Origin: 34-65-8 sp964516135 | GTDB taxonomy: Bacteria > Pseudomonadota > Alphaproteobacteria > Sphingomonadales > Sphingomonadaceae | Reading direction: 5' to 3' | Assembly: GCA_964516135.1 (NCBI GenBank) | Contig: CAZEWN010000020.1 | Location: forward strand, 3,297 to 67,296 | DNA: 64,000 nt | Translations under genes and position numbers: made by a program | Notes under the pieces: model-generated | Seen by the model: only the letters and a program-made list of their open reading frames with translations | Databases searched by the model: none | What the model was told of the DNA's origin: nothing | In this document: positions 41,657 through 50,417 of the stretch, one piece after another | Position numbering within the stretch: the first letter of the stretch is position 1 | Layout: every line of letters starts with the position of its first letter

Positions 41657-42625
41657 TCCTTCACCGCGTGTCTTCCACAGCGAGTAGGCGATCCCGGCGG
41701 CGATGAGGCCAAAGGTAATGCCAAGGCTCGCCGCGGGCGGGAACTTCGCGCCGCCGAGCAGGAAGTCGGCGATCAGGATCTTCGACCCGATGAACACCAG
41801 CACCGCCGCGAGCGCGAATTTGAGGTAGTAGAACCGGTGCACCATCGCGGCTAGCGCGAAGTAGAGCGCCCGCAGGCCCAGGATCGCCATGATGTTGCTG
41901 GTGTAGACGATGAACGTATCGGTCGTGATGGCGAAGATCGCCGGGACCGAATCGATCGCGAACACCAGGTCGGCGATGTTGATCACCACCAACGCCAGCA
42001 GCAGCGGAGTTGCCGCCAGCACCATCTTGCCGGTTTTGTTGTCAGGTACTCGGACGAGGAACTTCTGGCCGTGAAGTTCGGGCGTCACCCGCATGTGGCG
42101 CGAAATCCACTTCACCGCCGGGTTGTTGCCGATGTCGGGATCGTGGTCGGAGGTGAAGAACATCTTGATGCCCGTCACGATCAGGAATGCGGCGAAGATG
42201 TAGAGCACCCAGTAAGCTTCCGCCACCAGTGCGGCACCGCCCGCGATCATCAGGCCGCGCAGCACGATCACCGCGATGATGCCCCACAAGAGCGCGCGGT
42301 ACTGGTACTTCGCCGGAATGGCGAAATACCCGAAGATCATGCTAATGACGAAGACATTGTCGATCGACAGCGCTTTTTCGATGAAGAAGCCAGTATAGTA
42401 CTGCATCCCCAGCTCAGGCCCGCGTTCGAGCCAGATCCACGCACCAAAGGCAAGCGCGATGCCAATGTAGAATGCGCTGAGTTTCAGCGATTCAGCCACT
42501 CCGAGCTCCCGGTCCTCGCGGTGGAGGACGCCGAGATCGAAGGCGGTGAGCGCGATCACGATCGCGCCAAAAGCCAGCCAGAACCAGACTGGCGTGCCGA
42601 GCCAGTCGGCGGTCAGGAATTCCAT
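41633..42625 (-). CDS. TerC/Alx-family membrane protein
   Basis: 330 residues with about nine membrane helices. SIDNVFVISMIFGYF and DLVFAIDSVPAIFAIT are the paired acidic family motifs linked to metal ion (Mn) export. The 61 bases upstream are too short for the Mn riboswitch found before alx in enterics. Convergent and overlapping with recQ. Confidence 0.93.
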   Translation of the reverse strand: MEFLTADWLGTPVWFWLAFGAIVIALTAFDLGVLHREDRELGVAESLKLSAFYIGIALAFGAWIWLERGPELGMQYYTGFFIEKALSIDNVFVISMIFGYFAIPAKYQYRALLWGIIAVIVLRGLMIAGGAALVAEAYWVLYIFAAFLIVTGIKMFFTSDHDPDIGNNPAVKWISRHMRVTPELHGQKFLVRVPDNKTGKMVLAATPLLLALVVINIADLVFAIDSVPAIFAITTDTFIVYTSNIMAILGLRALYFALAAMVHRFYYLKFALAAVLVFIGSKILIADFLLGGAKFPPAASLGITFGLIAAGIAYSLWKTRGEGSVLPDHR

Positions 42626-42685
42626 TGTCGTCTACCCAGGAATAGGGCCGGGCGAGCCGCTCAAGCAGTCCCGCCCGGCGTTCTG

Positions 42686-42871
42686 TCAGGAGCCCTGACG
42701 GGCGGTGGCGTGGCCTCGCATCATCGCGGCGATGCGATCCTTGATCGCAAGTTTGAGCTTTTTCAGCCGCACGATCTCAAGCGGATCGACCCAGCGGCGC
42801 CGACGCGCGTGCTCGAGCAGCGCTTCCAGCTTCTGATGGCGTTCCATCAAACGGTACATACGTTGTGACAT
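42686..42871 (-). CDS. YdcH-family small protein (DUF465)
   Basis: 61 residues, mostly two charged helices (LMERHQKLEALLEHARRRRW and LEIVRLKKLKLAIKDRIAAMM), as in the YdcH family. ATG 42871 begins the usual MSQRMYRL. Function unknown. The lone upstream gene end and nearby terC gene give no clear hint. Confidence 0.8.
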   Translation of the reverse strand: MSQRMYRLMERHQKLEALLEHARRRRWVDPLEIVRLKKLKLAIKDRIAAMMRGHATARQGS

Positions 42872-43120
42872 GACTGGTCCCTTCGATTGCAAGAAAGCGA
42901 TCGATCGGATGCGCCGCGCCAGGCCGAGGTTGGGAGGGGGGGAGGGGGAAACCCCGGGCCCGGCATCGGCGTCATCCGATGCGGTCCGACATCGCGCAGC
43001 ATACCGTCATTCGACGAAACGCCGCGCCAGAGGGGCCCGGTCCGCAAGCGACAGTATGGGCATGCGCTATCCCGATTTCAACAGGTGCGAAGCAATTTAT
43101 CTTGCCATCCCCTCACCAGC

Positions 43121-43152
43121 GATATAATCGTGATATCGTATTTATATCAAGG
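43121..43152. promoter_or_regulatory. AT-rich repeated GATAT motif before the SPFH gene
   Basis: GATATAATCGTGATATC followed by TTATATC forms a partial palindrome in the promoter position, just before the GGGAGG ribosome site. The ribbon-helix-helix protein encoded downstream could bind here. The -10 may be TATAAT within the motif. Confidence 0.35.
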
Positions 43153-43162
43153 GAGGTCTATT

Positions 43163-44053
43163 GTGGAGCGCAAGGGCATGAAAGTCAGTTCGGAACGAGC
43201 TGGCACGAGTTACAGCGGTTATTTGCTGCTGGTGGTGCTGCTGGGCCTCACGGTCCTGGCCGCGTGGTCGGTCATCGCAGCGGCGCGTGGTGGTGACCTG
43301 ATCCTGCTATGGACGGGCATCGTTGTCGGGACACTGGCGCTCCTGCTGATGTGCGGGTTCTTCATGATCCAGCCCAACCAGGCAGCTGTGCTGACATTGT
43401 TCGGCGAGTATCGCGGAACCGAGCGGGCCGAAGGCCTGCGCTGGGTCTGGCCCTGGATCATGCGCGCCAAGGTTTCCGTGCGCGCCCACAACATCCATTC
43501 CGAAAGAGTGAAGATCAACGATCTGCGCGGCAACCCGATAGAGATCGCATGCAACGTTGTGTGGCGGGTGGCCGATACGGCGCAGGCGAGCTTCGACGTC
43601 GACGACTACAAGGAGTTCGTCGAAATTCAGATCGAGGCAGGCCTTCGTACCGTGGGATCGCGCCACCCTTACGACGATTTCGAGAACGAGGAGGTGACGC
43701 TGCGCGGCAGCGGCGAGGTCGTGAACCGCGAACTGCTGGAGGAATTGAACGATCGCCTGCGCGTGGCCGGAATCATGGTCGACGAAGCAGGCCTGACCCA
43801 TCTCGCCTATGCCCCGGAAATCGCCAGCGCGATGCTGCGCCGCCAGCAAGCCGACGCGGTGATAGCAGCCAGGTCCAAGCTGGTGCTGGGTGCGGTCGGC
43901 ATGGTCGAGGAAGCGCTGACCAAACTTAGCCAGGACGGGATCGTGGAGCTCGACGATGAACGCCGGGCCACCATGGTGTCTAACCTCATGGTCGTGCTGT
44001 GCGGCGAGCGCGAGGCGCAGCCCGTGGTCAACACCGGATCGCTGTATCAGTAA
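43163..44053 (+). CDS. SPFH/band-7 domain membrane protein
   Basis: 296 residues from a GTG seven bases after GGGAGG. Two hydrophobic helices at about residues 20-40 and 48-68 precede the SPFH domain (QAAVLTLFGEYRGTERAEGLRWVWPW, VVWRVADTAQASFDVDDY). The long frame upstream has no start with a better site. Such proteins scaffold membrane microdomains. It is followed after 16 bases by a small RHH gene. Confidence 0.88.
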   Translation: MERKGMKVSSERAGTSYSGYLLLVVLLGLTVLAAWSVIAAARGGDLILLWTGIVVGTLALLLMCGFFMIQPNQAAVLTLFGEYRGTERAEGLRWVWPWIMRAKVSVRAHNIHSERVKINDLRGNPIEIACNVVWRVADTAQASFDVDDYKEFVEIQIEAGLRTVGSRHPYDDFENEEVTLRGSGEVVNRELLEELNDRLRVAGIMVDEAGLTHLAYAPEIASAMLRRQQADAVIAARSKLVLGAVGMVEEALTKLSQDGIVELDDERRATMVSNLMVVLCGEREAQPVVNTGSLYQ

Positions 44054-44069
44054 ATCGACCGTGCCGGAC

Positions 44070-44270
44070 ATGCCGCAGAAAAAAGCCTTTGCCCTCCGTC
44101 TCGATCCGGCCGTCCACGCCGCGGTCGAGCGGCTGGCAGCGGCCGACCTGCGTAGCGCGAACGCGCAGATCGAAATCCTGCTGCGCGAGGCTCTGAAACG
44201 GCGCGGTATAGAGGTTGGCACCAGCCCGCGCGCTCGGCGCGGCAGACCGCCATCCGGCCCGGTCGGCTAG
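44070..44270 (+). CDS. Ribbon-helix-helix DNA-binding protein
   Basis: 66 residues. FALRLDPAVHAAVERLAAADLRSANAQIEILLREAL is an Arc/MetJ-like ribbon-helix-helix, the fold used by many antitoxins. A basic tail follows. GTG 44061 is an alternative start. No toxin gene is adjacent; the partner is the SPFH gene just upstream, a pairing that may be a conserved unit. Confidence 0.75.
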   Translation: MPQKKAFALRLDPAVHAAVERLAAADLRSANAQIEILLREALKRRGIEVGTSPRARRGRPPSGPVG

Positions 44271-44299
44271 CCTTGATCGGGCGTTAACCGGCCTGCTGT

Positions 44300-45295
44300 A
44301 TGGCGGCCAGCATGGAACACCATGCTCGCCGCCCATCGGGCCGTCGTTCGCTGCCCTTGGCGGGCTTTGTCGCGATATCGGCTATTGCCGCGCTTCCCGC
44401 CGTAGCCTTGTTGGCCCAGGCGCCGTCACGTCCCTTTACGGTGATCGAGACGGGTCAGTCTTTCGAGCGGCTGCAGGACGCGGTCGACGCGATCGGCAGT
44501 GGCACCGGAACGGTCGCCATCGGCCCTGGCACCCATCGCCAGTGCGCGGTGCAGGAAGCAGGCAAAATTGCGTTCATGGCCAGCGAACCGGGCTCGGCCA
44601 TTTTCGACGGGGTCGCATGCGAAGGCAAGGCGGCCCTGGTGCTGCGCGGCCGCGAAGCGAGCATCGCGGGGCTGGTGTTTCGCCGCGTTAGCGTGGCCGA
44701 TGGCAACGGGGCCGGAATTCGGCTCGAAGAGGGCAATCTCACGGTGAGCCAGAGCTGGTTCCAGGAGAGCCAGCAAGGTATCTTGACCGCGAATAATCCC
44801 GCCGGCCGGATCGTGATCGACAAGTCGACCTTCAGCGGCCTGGGAACCTGCGAGAATTCGGCCGGGTGCGCGCATTCGATCTACATCGGTGATTATGGCG
44901 CCTTGCGCGTCACGCGAAGCCGGTTTGAACGCGGCACCGGCGGGCATTACGTGAAATCTCGCGCGGCCCGCGTGGAAATCGTGGCCTCTAGCTTCGACGA
45001 TTCGGCGGGGCGCGGCACCAATTACATGATCGACCTGCCGGCGGGCGCGGTCGGGCAGATCAGCAACAACTGGTTCGTACAAGGCCGCAACAAGGAAAAT
45101 TATTCCGCCTTCATCGCAGTCGGAGCAGAAGACGTGCTGCATCCCTCCGACGGGTTGCGGATCGCTGGTAACGACGCACGGATCGTGCCGGGTCTAAACC
45201 GCAGCACCACGTTCGTGGCGGACTGGACGGGCGCCCGCATCGCGCTTGCCGACAATCAGCTGGGCGTCGGGCTCGCACCGTTAGAGCGGCGCTAG
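44300..45295 (+). CDS. Right-handed parallel beta-helix protein
   Basis: 331 residues. An N-terminal hydrophobic segment (AGFVAISAIAALPAVALL) acts as signal or anchor. The rest has repeating strand turns (RIVIDKSTFSGLG, LRVTRSRFERGTGGHYV, VEIVASSFDDSAG, QISNNWFVQG), typical of pectate-lyase-like beta-helices. No catalytic site is obvious. Probably periplasmic or surface exposed. Confidence 0.78.
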   Translation: MAASMEHHARRPSGRRSLPLAGFVAISAIAALPAVALLAQAPSRPFTVIETGQSFERLQDAVDAIGSGTGTVAIGPGTHRQCAVQEAGKIAFMASEPGSAIFDGVACEGKAALVLRGREASIAGLVFRRVSVADGNGAGIRLEEGNLTVSQSWFQESQQGILTANNPAGRIVIDKSTFSGLGTCENSAGCAHSIYIGDYGALRVTRSRFERGTGGHYVKSRAARVEIVASSFDDSAGRGTNYMIDLPAGAVGQISNNWFVQGRNKENYSAFIAVGAEDVLHPSDGLRIAGNDARIVPGLNRSTTFVADWTGARIALADNQLGVGLAPLERR

Positions 45296-45801
45296 CTTGG
45301 CAAGCGGAAGGCAGGAGCGTAGCGGACCACCCCGGTGGGAGGGACGCCAGCCAATACGAGCCGCTGGAAATATTTGGCTGGCGGCCCGTTGCAAATGAGC
45401 GCCGGGTCATGCTCGAACCCGAAGCGGCCATAGTAATTGGGGCTACCGACCAGCACCACGCCCCTCGCGCCGCGCCCGCGCAGTTCCCCCCGGCCCGCTT
45501 CCACCAGCCCGCTGCCGATTCCGGTTCGCTGGCGCGTGGGAATGACCGAGCATGGCCCGAGGCCAAACCAGCCTTCGCTGCCGTCGGAGATCGTCACTGG
45601 CGAGAAAGCGATATGGCCGACAATTGCCTGGTCCATGTTAAGCGCGACCAGCGACAACGCGAGATCGCCATCCCGCCGCAGCGCGTCCACGAGATCTGCC
45701 TCGTCGCCGTCGGCATGGGGCATGTCGCGAAAGGCGGCATCGGTCAGCGCGTGGATCGCCCGCTCGTCGCCGGGCTGTTCGGGGCGGATGGTCATGGTCA
45801 T
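45292..45801 (-). CDS. GNAT-family N-acetyltransferase
   Basis: 169 residues. The acetyl-CoA loop is PTRQRTGIGSGLVEAG; the N-terminus (TIRPEQPGDERAIHAL) and VLVGSPNYYGRFGF are typical of the YhbS-like subfamily. ATG overlaps the ribA stop (ATGA). Substrate unknown. Confidence 0.88.
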   Translation of the reverse strand: MTMTIRPEQPGDERAIHALTDAAFRDMPHADGDEADLVDALRRDGDLALSLVALNMDQAIVGHIAFSPVTISDGSEGWFGLGPCSVIPTRQRTGIGSGLVEAGRGELRGRGARGVVLVGSPNYYGRFGFEHDPALICNGPPAKYFQRLVLAGVPPTGVVRYAPAFRLPS

Positions 45802-46775
45802 GGCAGGATATGTCCCGAGCGATCGCGCTTGGTCGCCAGATAGCGCGCATTGTGGGGGTTGGCGGCCATATTATGGGAAACCCGTTCCACGACAATCGTG
45901 CCCGCCGCCGAGAGCGCAGCAACCTTCGCCGGGTTGTTGGTCAGCAGTCGCACGGCGCGCACGCCAAGCAAAGCCAGCATTCGCGCCGCAACGGGAAAAT
46001 CGCGTGCCTCGTCTGGCAAGCCCAGTCGGCGGTTTGCATCGACCGTGTCGAAACCCTGATCCTGCAGGCGATAGGCGCGCATCTTGTTGACGAGGCCGAT
46101 CCCCCGCCCTTCCTGCCGCAGGTAAAGGAGCACACCCCAGCCGCCACCACCCGCTTCCCCCGCCATGGCGACAAGCGCCGCATCCAGCTGCGGGCCGCAA
46201 TCGCACTTGAGACTGCCGAGGATATCGCCGGTCAGGCATTCCGAATGAAGCCGCACAAGCGGCACGCGGTCGCCTGTCGGCGCGCCGATGATCAAGGCGA
46301 CATGTTCGCGCAAATCGTCGGGCGCGCGAAACACGACAATCTCGGCCTGTTCCGCGGCGACAACAGGTAGGCGCGCACGGCTGGCGATCATCAGCCGCGA
46401 GGGATCCTGGTAGGCGGCAAGATCGGCAGACGAGGCCGCCTGTGCTTCGCCCGCATGCGCTGCGTCGACCAGGAATGCGGGCAGGATCCCCGCTATCCGC
46501 GCCAGCTCTAGCGCTGCCTCGGCGGCCTCGGGCCAATCGCACGGCTCCGCTCGGAACGGCCCCTTGAGCGGAGCCGCCAGATCGAGGGTCGGGTCAGCGA
46601 TCACCAGCGCCTCGGCAAGTGCGAAAGGTTCCGCGCCGCGAATCACCACTGGGGCATGAGGCACCGCCGCCGCGCGCTGGTTGGCGAGCTTAAGCGTTTC
46701 GGCGCGGGCCGCCGAAATCAGCATATGCGTAGCGCTGGCCCCGGTGGCGATCGCGGTTTCGACCGGAAGCAGCAC
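45798..46775 (-). CDS. ribA: GTP cyclohydrolase II
   Basis: At least 325 residues; first step of riboflavin synthesis from GTP. The zinc ligands are in SECLTGDILGSLKCDCG, then the catalytic region RQEGRGIGLVNK and DANRRLGLPDEARDF. The frame stays open and protein-like upstream to about 46,858 (SPARRAAQAIDALRHGWPIA) with no ATG, GTG or TTG. The true start may therefore be a CTG overlapping the xthA stop. The N-terminal third lacks a complete DHBP synthase. Confidence 0.92.
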   Translation of the reverse strand: MLLPVETAIATGASATHMLISAARAETLKLANQRAAAVPHAPVVIRGAEPFALAEALVIADPTLDLAAPLKGPFRAEPCDWPEAAEAALELARIAGILPAFLVDAAHAGEAQAASSADLAAYQDPSRLMIASRARLPVVAAEQAEIVVFRAPDDLREHVALIIGAPTGDRVPLVRLHSECLTGDILGSLKCDCGPQLDAALVAMAGEAGGGGWGVLLYLRQEGRGIGLVNKMRAYRLQDQGFDTVDANRRLGLPDEARDFPVAARMLALLGVRAVRLLTNNPAKVAALSAAGTIVVERVSHNMAANPHNARYLATKRDRSGHILP

Positions 46776-46858
46776 CGGCCCGCCGTCCAGTGCGATGGGC
46801 CAGCCGTGGCGCAGCGCGTCGATGGCCTGCGCCGCGCGGCGAGCGGGCGACGGAATGG

Positions 46859-47653
46859 TCAGAGGTCGAACTCCGTGACGAGCGGAACATGGTCGCTGGG
46901 TGATTCCCAGCGCCGCGTTTCCTCAACGAACCGGTGCGATCGGGCCTGTGGGGCAAGGTCCGGGCTGGCCCACATATGGTCGAGGCGGCGGCCCTGGTCC
47001 TTCTGCCGCCAGTAGCTGCGATACGACCACCACGAGTAATTGCGTTCCGGCGCCGGGATGAATTCGCGCCCCAGGTCGACCCAGCCGTGCGCATCGCGGA
47101 ACCTGCCCAGTGTCTCCACCTCGACCGGGGTATGGCTGACGACCTTGAGCAGCGCCTTGTGATCGTAAACGTCGCAATCGAGCGGCGCGATGTTGAAATC
47201 GCCGACGATCAGCGTTGGCCGGTCGAGCGCATCGGCCCAGCGCGTCATGCGCTCGAGGAAATCGAGCTTCTGGCCGAATTTCAGGTTTACCTCGCGGTCG
47301 GCCACATCCCCGCCAGCGGGAATATAGACGTTTTCCAGCACCATCCCCTGCCCCTCGGGGCCGAGCAGCTCCACGCCAACATGGCGCGCCTCGCCATTGT
47401 CTTGCCAATCGTGACGGTTCAGCTCGCGCAGCGGAACGCGGCTGACGGTGGCGACGCCGTGGTAGCCTTTTTGGCCATGCACCGCCTGATGGACGTAGCC
47501 GAGATCGGCCAGCGCCTGTGCGGGAAACTGGCTTTCCTGGCACTTGATCTCTTGCAGGCAGAGCACGTCGGGCGCCTGCTCGCGCAGTACGCGCTCAACC
47601 TGGGACAGACGCAGGCGGACCGAATTGATGTTCCAGGTAGCGATGCTGAGCAT
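46859..47653 (-). CDS. xthA: Exodeoxyribonuclease III
   Basis: 264 residues of the exonuclease III / AP endonuclease family. Catalytic landmarks are ATWNINSVR, LQEIKC (metal Glu), GDFNIAPLD, RRLDHMW and PSDHVPLV. The start MLSIATWN at 47653 is normal for the family; the frame extends upstream without meaning. It repairs abasic sites. Its stop overlaps the ribA reading frame. Confidence 0.95.
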   Translation of the reverse strand: MLSIATWNINSVRLRLSQVERVLREQAPDVLCLQEIKCQESQFPAQALADLGYVHQAVHGQKGYHGVATVSRVPLRELNRHDWQDNGEARHVGVELLGPEGQGMVLENVYIPAGGDVADREVNLKFGQKLDFLERMTRWADALDRPTLIVGDFNIAPLDCDVYDHKALLKVVSHTPVEVETLGRFRDAHGWVDLGREFIPAPERNYSWWSYRSYWRQKDQGRRLDHMWASPDLAPQARSHRFVEETRRWESPSDHVPLVTEFDL

Positions 47654-47799
47654 AGGCAAGCGCGATAGGCAGCGACCCCGCCCACGGCAAGGCGCCACAC
47701 TCGCTTTTCCCGGCCAGGAACGCGTAAGCCCGCCCCCAGCGAAGGAAGCGGGCCGGAAGCGCGGAGGACCGGGCAACACCCGATCCGGTCAGCGCGAGG

Positions 47800-47934
47800 T
47801 TAGGCGCAGAGCGTCTTGCGACCGCGGCGGCGACGCAGGCGGAGCACCTTGCGGCCGCCCGGAGTCGCCTTGCGCGCGAAAAAGCCATGCCGGCGCGCGC
47901 GAACAAGATTGCTGGGCTGGAAAGTCCGCTTCAT
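47800..47934 (-). CDS. rpmH: 50S ribosomal protein L34
   Basis: 44-residue basic protein beginning MKRTFQPSNLVRARRHGF and ending KTLCA. It is clearly L34, though short. Unusually, it is not followed by rnpA: 146 bases later comes xthA. The upstream gene is the ClpP-like protein at 48,771, 63 bases away. Confidence 0.95.
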   Translation of the reverse strand: MKRTFQPSNLVRARRHGFFARKATPGGRKVLRLRRRRGRKTLCA

Positions 47935-47997
47935 GATAACCTCTGATCGAAACAAAAAGGGCCGCCACGCCGGGCAGCCGCCTGTAAGGCCGGGCCG

Positions 47998-48771
47998 TTA
48001 GGGCAGCAGGGCGGGCAAGTCAAGATAGGCGAGCTTCGGCGCGAGCGCAGATGCCAGGGTGGGCTGCGATACCGGCGCCGCCATTCGGAGCCAACCGCGC
48101 ATTTCGTGGGCATCCAGCCATTTCGCGCTGTCGAAACCTACCGAATTGGTCATCGCGTAGAAGGCGCTCGCCTCATCCTCCGCCATGCCCATCTCGCGGT
48201 AATAGGCGAGGTAGGCGCGGTGCTCGGGCGCATCGGCCGCGACTTCGCGCGCCTCGCGGCCCCAGTCGTCGAGCCAGGAATGGACCGCAAACTCGGCGCC
48301 GTCGTCGATCCGCCGCGACGCCCCCGCCAGGAACAGTTCAACCGCGCCCGAACGCACCGAACCGCCGCGCGGGACATGCGTTTCAAGCCCGGCGGCGCGG
48401 ATCATCCGGCCAACACGCAGATTCGCCTGGTCGTCATCGGTGCCGGGGCACTCGATCATTTCGAGCGTCGCCAACGTGGGATGGTCGCGCAGCATCGCGG
48501 CGAATTGCGCCGGAGCGCGCGCATCGGTGATACCAACCAGTTGCGCGCGGGTGCCGTCGATAACCCGGAAAGGACCGTACTGCTGGGCGATTGGCGCGGC
48601 AGGCGCGACGCTCGGCGCGACAAAGCGGTCGGCACCGCGCTCGATCCTGACCCATGCGCCCGTTGCCGGATTCCACTCCTCCACCCATGTTTCGACCGAC
48701 ACGACCCGCGCCTGGGCGGGCGTGGCCACCAGGCCGGCAAACGCGAGACAGAGGGCGAGCAGAAACCGCAT
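47998..48771 (-). CDS. Periplasmic ClpP/crotonase-fold-like protein
   Basis: 257 residues with a signal peptide (LLALCLAFAGLVATPAQA). The segment GGSVRSGAVELFLAGASRRIDDGAEFAVHSW is like the ClpP-fold oxyanion and nucleophile region of the COG3904-type periplasmic proteins. The Ser in RSG is in the expected place, although the usual CASAC spacing is changed. A peptidase role is inferred, not shown. Confidence 0.6.
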   Translation of the reverse strand: MRFLLALCLAFAGLVATPAQARVVSVETWVEEWNPATGAWVRIERGADRFVAPSVAPAAPIAQQYGPFRVIDGTRAQLVGITDARAPAQFAAMLRDHPTLATLEMIECPGTDDDQANLRVGRMIRAAGLETHVPRGGSVRSGAVELFLAGASRRIDDGAEFAVHSWLDDWGREAREVAADAPEHRAYLAYYREMGMAEDEASAFYAMTNSVGFDSAKWLDAHEMRGWLRMAAPVSQPTLASALAPKLAYLDLPALLP

Positions 48772-48896
48772 TCCCGCCTTGTGGACCTGGGCGGCTTGCC
48801 CGATTCACAAGCGATATCCTTGCCCAAAGGTTACCGGGCGCTCGACAAGCGGGCGCTGTGCAGCCATCACCGCCTAGGATTAGCACAGGGGCATTC

Positions 48897-50405
48897 GTGG
48901 TCGCACTCGTCAGGACGGTCGCCTATCTCGGGCTGGAGGCGCGCGGCGTTGAAGTGCAATGCTCGATTGCGCCGGGCCTGCCCCGGTTCGACATCGTGGG
49001 GCTGGCCAACAAGGCGGTAGGCGAAAGCAAGGAGCGCGTGCGGGCCGCGCTCTCCGCGATGGGCCTGGCGCTCCCGCCCAAGCGGATCACCATCAACCTC
49101 TCGCCCGCCGACCTGCCCAAGGAAGGTTCGCATTACGACTTGCCGGTGGCGCTGGCGCTGCTGGCGGCGATGGGGGTGACCGATGCAGAACAGCTCGCCG
49201 ATTTCATCGCGGTGGGCGAGCTGGCGCTCGATGGGCGGGTCGTACCCTCGCCCGGCGTCCTGCTTGCGGCGCTTCATGCGAGCAGCGAGGAGGCCGGGCT
49301 GATATGCCCGGCGGCGCAGGGCAGCGAGGCGCGCTGGGCCAGCGGCGTGCCAGTGGTGGCTGCGCCCGACCTGATTTCGCTTCTCAATCATCTCAAAGGC
49401 ACCCAGCGCCTGCCCGAACCCGCTCCGGGCGCGGTCGAGGCGCGCAGCCACGGGCCGGACCTGAAGCAGGTAAAGGGACAGGAAACCGCCAAGCGCGCGC
49501 TGGAGATCGCGGCGGCGGGCGGGCACAACCTGCTGATGATCGGGCCGCCCGGCGCGGGCAAGTCGCTGCTCGCCTCGTGCCTTCCAGGGGTGCTGCCCGA
49601 GTTGACAAGCGGTGAGGCGCTGGAGGTTTCGATGGTCCAGTCGGTCGCGGGGCTGCTCGAAGGCGGGCGGATCAGTCGCGCGCGGCCATTCCGCGCGCCG
49701 CACCATTCCGCCAGCATGGCCGCGCTGACCGGCGGCGGGCTGAAAGTGAAGCCGGGCGAGGTCAGCCTGGCGCACCTGGGCGTGCTGTTCCTCGACGAAC
49801 TGCCCGAATTCCAGCGCGCGGTGCTCGATTCGCTGCGCCAGCCGCTGGAGACGGGCAAGGTCGACGTGGCCCGCGCCAACGCCCACGTCAGCTTCCCCGC
49901 GCGGGTGCAGCTGGTCGCGGCGATGAACCCCTGCCGGTGTGGCCACCTGGGCGATGCCGCGCTGGCGTGCAGCCGCGCGCCGCGCTGCGCGGCGGATTAC
50001 CAGTCGCGCGTCAGCGGCCCGATGCTGGACCGGATCGACCTGCATGTCGAGGTCGACCCGGTCAGCGCCGCCGACCTCGCCCTGCCCCCGCCCGCCGAAG
50101 GCAGCGCCGAAGTCGCCGCGCGCGTGTCCCGCGCGCGCGCGGTGCAATCGGCGCGGAGCGCGGAGACGGGCGCGCGCGCCAACGCCGAGCTCGACGGCGC
50201 GCCTTTGGAACGCTTCGCCACCCCCGACGAACCCGGCCGCCGCCTGCTGATGCAAGCCGCTGAGGCGATGCGCCTATCCGCGCGCGGCTACACCCGAATG
50301 CTGCGGGTGGCACGAACGATCGCCGACCTGGCGGGCGTGGAGGAGGTGGGCCGCATCCACGTGGCGGAGGCGCTGAGTTACCGGAGGCAGGCGCCGAGGG
50401 CTTAG
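48897..50405 (+). CDS. comM: YifB/ComM Mg-chelatase-like AAA ATPase
   Basis: 502 residues from a GTG preceded by AGGGG. The N-terminal Lon-protease-like fold (FDIVGLANKAVGESKERVRAAL) precedes the AAA core: Walker A GPPGAGKSLLA, Walker B VLFLDELPEF, and AAMNPCRCGH with the zinc-type cysteines. The C-terminal domain ends ARTIADLAGVEEV. It is a hexameric helicase promoting branch migration in natural transformation. Confidence 0.95.
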   Translation: MVALVRTVAYLGLEARGVEVQCSIAPGLPRFDIVGLANKAVGESKERVRAALSAMGLALPPKRITINLSPADLPKEGSHYDLPVALALLAAMGVTDAEQLADFIAVGELALDGRVVPSPGVLLAALHASSEEAGLICPAAQGSEARWASGVPVVAAPDLISLLNHLKGTQRLPEPAPGAVEARSHGPDLKQVKGQETAKRALEIAAAGGHNLLMIGPPGAGKSLLASCLPGVLPELTSGEALEVSMVQSVAGLLEGGRISRARPFRAPHHSASMAALTGGGLKVKPGEVSLAHLGVLFLDELPEFQRAVLDSLRQPLETGKVDVARANAHVSFPARVQLVAAMNPCRCGHLGDAALACSRAPRCAADYQSRVSGPMLDRIDLHVEVDPVSAADLALPPPAEGSAEVAARVSRARAVQSARSAETGARANAELDGAPLERFATPDEPGRRLLMQAAEAMRLSARGYTRMLRVARTIADLAGVEEVGRIHVAEALSYRRQAPRA

Positions 50406-50417
50406 GAGCGCGTGCAG

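Noticed and set aside
42626..42685. Manganese (yybP-ykoY) riboswitch before the TerC/Alx gene
   Set aside because: Only about 60 bases separate it from the YdcH gene and the conserved riboswitch core is not visible.
48867..50255. Minus-strand frame of 462 codons opposite comM
   Set aside because: High-GC shadow frame; the plus strand encodes a complete ComM with all ATPase motifs.
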